A model generated the notes under the pieces. That model was not told the origin of the DNA. It saw nothing but the letters and a program-made list of their open reading frames with translations, and made no database searches. DNA of 64,000 nucleotides from Cyathus striatus (lineage: Eukaryota > Basidiomycota > Agaricomycetes > Agaricales > Nidulariaceae): contig JAOVFP010000009.1 in assembly GCA_025738555.1 (NCBI GenBank), positions 1,116,001 to 1,180,000 of the forward strand, given 5' to 3'. Shown here in pieces: positions 58,531-64,000 of this stretch (positions within the stretch are counted from its first letter, which is position 1; the number at the start of each line of letters is the position of its first letter). Made by a program: the position numbers and the translations under genes.

Positions 58531-59737
58531 ATGTTCTCGTTACCCGCCGCTGAACTAGCAGGGGTTTTCATCGAGATTTACTTCTATGGGCTCAACTCTA
58601 TATCTTTCGCTTTCTGCTTGCACTCTTTGTTAACAACGGGTGGAAGAAGAAGGCGACGGGACGAAATAAACTGGATAATGCTAATTATTGGATGCATACT
58701 GTTCTTTGTCGCATCTCTAGACATATTCATCGCATTCGCAAGGTGTTTACAAGCCTTCGTATTCTATAATGGACCTGGCGGTCCGACAGCTGTATTCTCC
58801 GAGCTAGGGAATTGGACAACGTTGACATTGGTACTGGTTGTTATACGGTTTACAAAAGTGTTCGCTAACACCATGTCCTAAAGAGCTTTACAACACTCTT
58901 CCTGACTGTCTCGGGAGATGGAGTCTTGGTATCGTAATCCCACGTTAATATATCTTGTACCTTCACTGATTTGAAATTACACATGCAGATATACCGCTGC
59001 TGGATTGTATATAATCGCTCATGGAAGATTGTTGTTCCTTCCATTTTGGTATGGCTAACAGCAGTAGTATCCATGATTTTGATCCTTCAATTCCAAGCGA
59101 GTCTTCAAGCAGCTGGTACTGTTACATCATCAAAACTAGTACTGCCTAACCGTATATTTTGGGTCGCATCTATCATTCAGAACCTTTTAACCACAAGTTC
59201 GTCATCCTATTCCTTCGGTTTACTTCTCTAATAGGGCTTTTAGCTCTCATTGTTGAACGTATACGGCGTGTTGATCGCGAAAATTCAAAGTTTTCTGCAC
59301 TTACTACCGACGGACGGAAGACATCAGATCTCAGGAAAGTCATGCGACGCATTATCGAATCAGGGCTATTGTACACACTTTCAGTTATTGCCACATTTAT
59401 AACCTATACTTGTGGAAGCAATTCTCTTTATGTCACATCTAAAGCAGTAAGTGACAATTTTTTGGTGTTTTTAAGTTGTGTTATCTAAGATTTATTTCAG
59501 TTAAATCAAATCATCGTCATTTCGTTCAGTCTCATTATCATCCGTTCTTCGAAAAGTAAACCCGATGAATATACAATAACGTCGACGGTGTCAAGTTCAA
59601 TGGAAATGAAGACAACCTATTCAAGTTCAAGAACGTGGACGGCACGCAGTTCTACGGCTCCTGTACAGTTGTTTATATCACACGACATTAGACGTGATGA
59701 TTCATCCAGCTATTCACTTGCGTCTGCGCCACATTGA
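58531..59737 (+). CDS. Seven-transmembrane protein of agaric type
   Basis: Exons: 58531 to about 58820 (or 58830), 58886 (or 58884)-58928, 58989-59196, 59235-59446, 59501-59737; about 329-333 residues. Hydrophobic segments: the N-terminal helix (ELAGVFIEIYFYGLN), IMLIIGCILFFVASLDIFI, a helix ending GDGVL-IYRCWIVYNRSW, PSILVWLTAVVSMILIL, one around IFWVASIIQNLLTT, TLSVIATFITYT and IIVISFSLIII. The D-x3-IYRCW-x-V motif after helix 4 and a Ser-rich cytoplasmic tail are hallmarks of a large agaric family of seven-helix proteins without proven ligand. Plasma-membrane location is inferred. The third intron (59197-59234) would be only 38 bp, so this border is the weakest; two donor/acceptor pairs fit the first intron equally well. 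Confidence 0.75.
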
Positions 59738-61314
59738 TCACTTCAGCGTCATTGATATAGCACTATGTACTCTCACATTTGTGCCTTTCAGAGGGAAATT
59801 AAATATTGAAAATGATATAATTTAGAAGCACCATCCATGGGTGAAGTTGTAACGGAATGTCGCTATTCTTGTCGTATACAGTGTACATTCGGAATTGAAC
59901 TCCATTTTATCTGATATTATAAGTATTGTAAGTGCTGATGTGAGTGGCCAATGTTAATTAGCAGTGTTATTCTTCTGAAGCTTGCCTCGGAAAACAATTT
60001 CAAAGTTAGATTTTGCATTTGCCTCAATGCCATATCGAATCAGAAACTGGATATATGTCACAATTCAAGTTCAATGGACGGGTAATCGTAGGCGCTCTGG
60101 AGTTAAGTATCTCGCGATAATGTGACACGCTTCGTCACGCGTCGCTAATCACAAAACAATACTTGGTTCGTTCCGCTGAACTTTGGTTCGCTTTTTCTCT
60201 CGCTGAGTGCTCATGTCTGCTTTGTTATCGACACTCGAGACTCTAATGAACTGCTGAAGTCATAATGCTATCCACTACTACAGCTAGAACATCTAGGCAA
60301 AACAACATACCGCACTAGACAAGCACTAGGGTCTCAAAAACCTCACTGGTTTTTTCGGCACTCTCGACTCATCTCCATCATTAACATCGATGTGTTACTT
60401 ATATCTCGTCTCCATAAAGGCTTAATATGCCAATGGTGGATGGCTAGATGGGGTAGACCACTTCCCGACTCGTTCATGTGGTGCTATGGAACGCAGATGT
60501 TAACGGATGCAAACAACCGTATTGCAGCCCTTTGCAGAATCTTATCTGAGGCTGAGCTCGAGGATTCCAAAACGTACTCCACTCTTCGTTCTAACTACCA
60601 GTGAATGCTAATTGCAAATTTGCTACAGAATACGATGCTGAGTGCTAGTGACTTGCACACCTAGCAGCTCATCCAAACATCACTGTCAATGTCTAGCGTC
60701 ACGGTGTCCCTGACCCTGAGTCCTGACGCCCACATCCTCCAACTTGAAAGAAAACTTATCGAACTAGGGCTTTCGCGAATCCTCCTCTGACTACAGGAGT
60801 AGATTGCCGATTAGTTCGACGATTCACTGGAGACTTCGTTGGTGCGATGCTGGGGAACGCAGATGTCGACGATACAATCGCAGAATCGTACTTGCAGGTT
60901 CTCCAGCGCACATCACTCACCCCGGCTCTTTCTGGCAGCTGTTTGGCAGCTGAAGGACTACGCATGGTGCCAATGTAATTGACCAACCTCATCCACCAGG
61001 CGGAGTCATCGTGAATATCAGAGCAATGACGGAGGTGGCGTTGTAGATTCTGGGCTCCGTTCTTGCCGCAATGTTGCCAGTGGTGTTCTTTGCTTCCATG
61101 GCAGTTTGTTTGGAATGGAGCGCGATCGTCACGGACGTTGGGTTGAGGGCTGTGGGCTGTTGTGGGCTCTGCCCTCGCCACAAACAACTTTCAGGGCGGG
61201 AGGCCGCTTTCAGGAGTACGGCCCCAATTGGTCGACCCGACTCTGTGAAATCAGTAAAAGCATGAACGATGTGATCTCTCGCAGATTTACAGACCCTCGT
61301 CATCATCGATGATC
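59738..61314. other. Intergenic, no recognisable gene
   Basis: Frames at 60392-60604 (+) and 60756-61306 (-) are open but match no family I know. Two segments (60480-60560 and 60850-60930) share words such as GGAACGCAGATG and may be old duplicates. Confidence 0.4.
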
Positions 61315-61479
61315 ATGCATTCCCTCCGCATTCTTCTCTTTATCCTCTACCCCATCTTCATTGGAGCCCTCCAAATCCCAGTATTTTCCCATTAAGACAC
61401 TCGTTAAACTTTTCGCTAAGATACTTGCCTACTCTAGAACCATGTTTTGGTCGATAGCCCTAGTCTGTCGCCTACCGAT

Positions 61480-62626
61480 CTCATGACCCTCCGGAGTCGG
61501 GAGTTCTATAACGTTTTACCGGCTAGTCATGATGTTGGGGATGACGGTGGGGACGATCCCAGCTCCCATAGCGAGTCCGGCGACGGCTTGGATGGTGGAT
61601 TGTTTCCTGGTGAAGAAGGAACCCAGAGCATGCCAATCACCATTAGCGGTACTTCGCGTACTGCTTCAACCTACAGTAATGGGGGGGGGAAAGGTCATTA
61701 CTATTCCTGTTGGACAGGCATTTGCGGGGAGGCAGGCTGGTGGTGGAACGAGAGATCAGGTTTATGGGACCCGGTGTGTGTTGGTTCTTCTATCGAGGTG
61801 ATGTGGAACAGCTGACTGCTGCTTCGCAGAGAGTATGGAAGCGGGTACCCAGGTGAATCAGGACGAGGTACCTCAGGACGTGATTTCCCCTTCTTTTATT
61901 GGCCGGTGACTTATAGCAAGCCCGAAGACGAGGGCGATACTGAACTTACTGATGGCAGCAACCCCGGTCCTAACGCGACGTCGGAATATACTGACGAAGT
62001 ATGTTCATCCATTTATACTTTTCCCTCGTAGCTGACCGCTCTTGAAGTATGGTAAGCCGGACAACACCACCCGCCCGGGAGGACCGCTCGCGACTGCCGT
62101 ATTCACCTCGAATATCTTCAGTAACACTACCATTTGGCTTCTCTCAGACAATAGCACCATTGTATCCCTCATTTGGACCATTCAGCTCATCTGCTCCATC
62201 GGGCTGTCTAACAATGGCTCGATCATTGCAACTCCGTATAATGGCACTAAACCGACCCCGTTCGAAGTCGTGCAGTACTATCGCGCCTCCAGCGTTGTTC
62301 TGGCGTTGGACGGGTACAATAATACTGCCGCCTTGAGCGCAGATGACCAGCCTGATGTGCCGTTGCCTAGTGGAACCGATATGGACATGCTCGCGTGTTT
62401 GAACGATACTGTGGCGAGCAATGTACCGCTTGTTGATGCTGCCGTAGGTTCGAGGTTTACGTTCTCGGTGGCGGGAATGTTGGGATTGGTTTGGGTTGTT
62501 GGAGTGCTGATTGGTGAGTTTTGGGTGCTTTTTGTTTGAGTGTTTTTCTCTTGAAAATGCGCGGCATGTACATTAGGGAAGAAATATAATATATTAGCAT
62601 CCGCTATGATCCTCTGGAATACATGA
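61480..62626 (+). pseudogene. Agaric secreted/membrane glycoprotein, frameshifted at a G run
   Basis: Exons that can be supported: up to 61773, 61830-61998, 62048-62513, 62577-62626. The conserved core reads GGGKVITIPVGQAFAGR, then GGGTRDQVYGTREYGSGYP, RDFPFFYWPVTY, and TRPGGPLATAVF through FEVVQYYRASSVVLALDGYN, a pattern I recall from a common agaric family of unknown function. Many N-x-S/T sites and a C-terminal hydrophobic helix (VAGMLGLVWVVGVLIG) indicate a glycosylated, membrane-anchored surface protein. A run of nine G (61681-61689) throws the upstream Ser/Thr-rich frame out of phase with the core by one base; eight G would join them. This may be sequencing error or true decay. The start is uncertain; a hydrophobic 22-26-residue leader at 61315 is a candidate signal peptide. 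Confidence 0.6.
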
Positions 62627-62769
62627 TATTGACTAAAACTATTGTATGTTTGTTGGGTTAGACACTGTCATCACCATGCATCGCTCTTGTCTAAGTTGTC
62701 TTCGTTCCCTCCCCCATTCTTCACTGTCTTATCTCTCCCTCAGCACCGTTGATGACGACGCATTAACAA

Positions 62770-64000
62770 TGGTCTTGCCATGTACTTACACTGTAAGCAG
62801 TTATGGTTGATAATGGGCACAACTTCAGGTAGCGCCTCAACATAAAGGAGGCAGCGCCGCAATACAGCAGAGGATGACAATACAAGCCGACAACGTGAGC
62901 CAGAGAAAGTCGAAAATAGTAAAGTTGCAAAGAAGCAGTGGGGAAAGGCAGAAACGGATGCATTACGAAAGGTTGCGAATGAGGATACGCAACACATTCT
63001 GAGAATTCGGTAGTCCGGTGTGGAAGGGAAAGCTAGCTACACGAGTAGCTGCAACCGGCCAGGGAGCGAGAACCGGGAAGTACGGATTAATGGGGACAGC
63101 ATCGATCCACTGAGACACGGCCAGACATGAAAACCGGCACAAAGCCAAAGACGAGAAGCAGGAAAGAAAGAGATGGCTTTTGGTGAGGTGATGGTGCGTC
63201 GTCTGCTACCGCTCCGCGAAACGAAAGTTTGTGATAAGTGAGAGAGGGGAGGGGGAGAGAGAGAGACAGGGGGAAGTGGGAATGTACTGACACGTAGACC
63301 TAGAAGAGGTAGCTTGAAGCACTCGAGTAATAGCAGCCTACGCCACTGCGGAAACGTCGCATTCTACTTCAGCCTGAGTTATGGGATTGTACGTCCCCCG
63401 ACCGAAGTTCATGTTGCAATAGGCTTTTTTGGGCCGATGGTGCATCGTTTGCTACCGCTCTGCGAAAGCAAGAACATTTAGGATAAGTAAAAGGGGAAAA
63501 TAGAAAAAGGAAAAGGCCTACCGAGACATATAACTCGAAACACTCGTGGCAAGATAGCAGCAGCAGCCCCAACCACAGAATCGCACCTAACGTAAGCCTA
63601 GGAAACGCCCGGCACTCCTCGCACTCTCTTTCTGCTCCCCTGTTCCTCCCCTTGCCGCAGCAGTGTCCAAACTCAAATTCGAAATGCCCTTACTGATCTC
63701 AGGCTCCCTCTCATTTTTATCGCTCCAAAACCCCAATTTTTTTTTTCTTCCTTCCTCCCTTGACCTCCAAGTGTGCAGTAGAATTTGTGGACCTCAGCAA
63801 GAAGGCCGGACCGCGCTGAGGGTGGAAAGTGATTGATGCGGAGGGGATCGTGCATCCGATTGTGGAAGGGGTAGATACGCGCGGGGTGCCGGGCTGGAGA
63901 GTTTGGGCATGGTAGATTTGCGCAGGATTCAGAAGTCTTGGAAGCGGGGGTGGTGAGGATGGCTATCGAGATTCCGTTGGGGAATCTATGGGGAGATTAG
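62770..64000 (-). pseudogene. Decayed ArfGAP copy E, runs off the window
   Basis: Minus-strand remnants: AVADDAP-like exon 5 starts at about 63190 and 63440, with exon 4/5 donor-like GTAC/GTAGG segments beside them at about 63285 and 63520, and a degraded TPARVSTPP segment near 63870. The part at 62860-63130 matches 11870-12200 next to copy B, so these two copies come from one duplicated segment. Heavily frameshifted. Confidence 0.6.

Noticed and set aside
60756..61306. Minus-strand frames with Cys/His content near 61 kb
   Set aside because: Cys and His spacing fits no zinc-finger class, and two overlapping frames compete without a clear start.

Overview
This 64-kb window looks like nuclear DNA of a mushroom-forming basidiomycete (Agaricomycetes). 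The reasons are short (about 50-70 bp) GT-AG introns, NACHT proteins of the agaric type, a chromodomain Gypsy element, a KDZ transposon with CxC5/CxC6-type cysteine clusters, and seven-transmembrane and surface-glycoprotein families typical of agarics. No bacterial or organellar signal was seen. All gene models come from reading the sequence by eye; no database search was possible.

The main theme is a birth-and-death cluster of five related NLR-like (NACHT STAND NTPase) genes, all on the + strand: NLR1 (1-2264, cut by the window edge), NLR2 (7217-10525), NLR3 (25731-31478), NLR4 (37438-41868) and NLR5 (52560-53698, 5' end missing). They share a 5-exon plan: a tiny first exon, a NACHT exon, a linker, then tandem C-terminal repeats of about 190 residues that I do not recognise as ANK, TPR or WD40, and a short basic last exon. 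Repeat number differs (1, 2, 5, 4 and at least 2). Only NLR2 reads through completely (995 codons plus stop). The others carry nonsense codons, a solo LTR or a 5' truncation.

The NLR genes are interleaved with copies of a Glo3-type ArfGAP gene. One copy is intact (54506-56267, six exons, complete zinc finger). The rest, at about 2.9-4.8, 11.9-14.9 (continuing at 24.9-25.2), 31.9-33.6, 33.6-35.9 and 62.8-64.0 kb, are decayed pseudogenes in both orientations. Matching flanks show that NLR and ArfGAP segments were duplicated together.

Mobile DNA has repeatedly entered this array, and paralogous unoccupied sites within the window define several elements to the base: a 9.95-kb Gypsy chromovirus (14924-24873, 386-bp LTRs, TSD GCAGT) with a nested 338-bp solo LTR; a 676-bp solo LTR inside NLR3; two copies of a 262-bp solo LTR with 4-bp TSDs, one holding a 392-bp TA-duplicating MITE; a 959-bp hAT-like element with 24-bp TIRs and an 8-bp TSD; and a roughly 9.8-kb KDZ element (42.74-52.56 kb). 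The KDZ element carries a broken transposase, an unrecognised multi-exon companion gene, a minisatellite, and a further 2,060-bp element that itself holds a MITE.

The right end (56.3-64 kb) is more ordinary: a seven-transmembrane protein (58531-59737), a secreted or membrane glycoprotein with a one-base G-run frameshift (to 62626), and another decayed ArfGAP segment. The Gypsy polyprotein has two features worth following up: four tandem repeats of about 100 residues between the Gag zinc knuckle and the protease, and a long C-terminal extension beyond the chromodomain.
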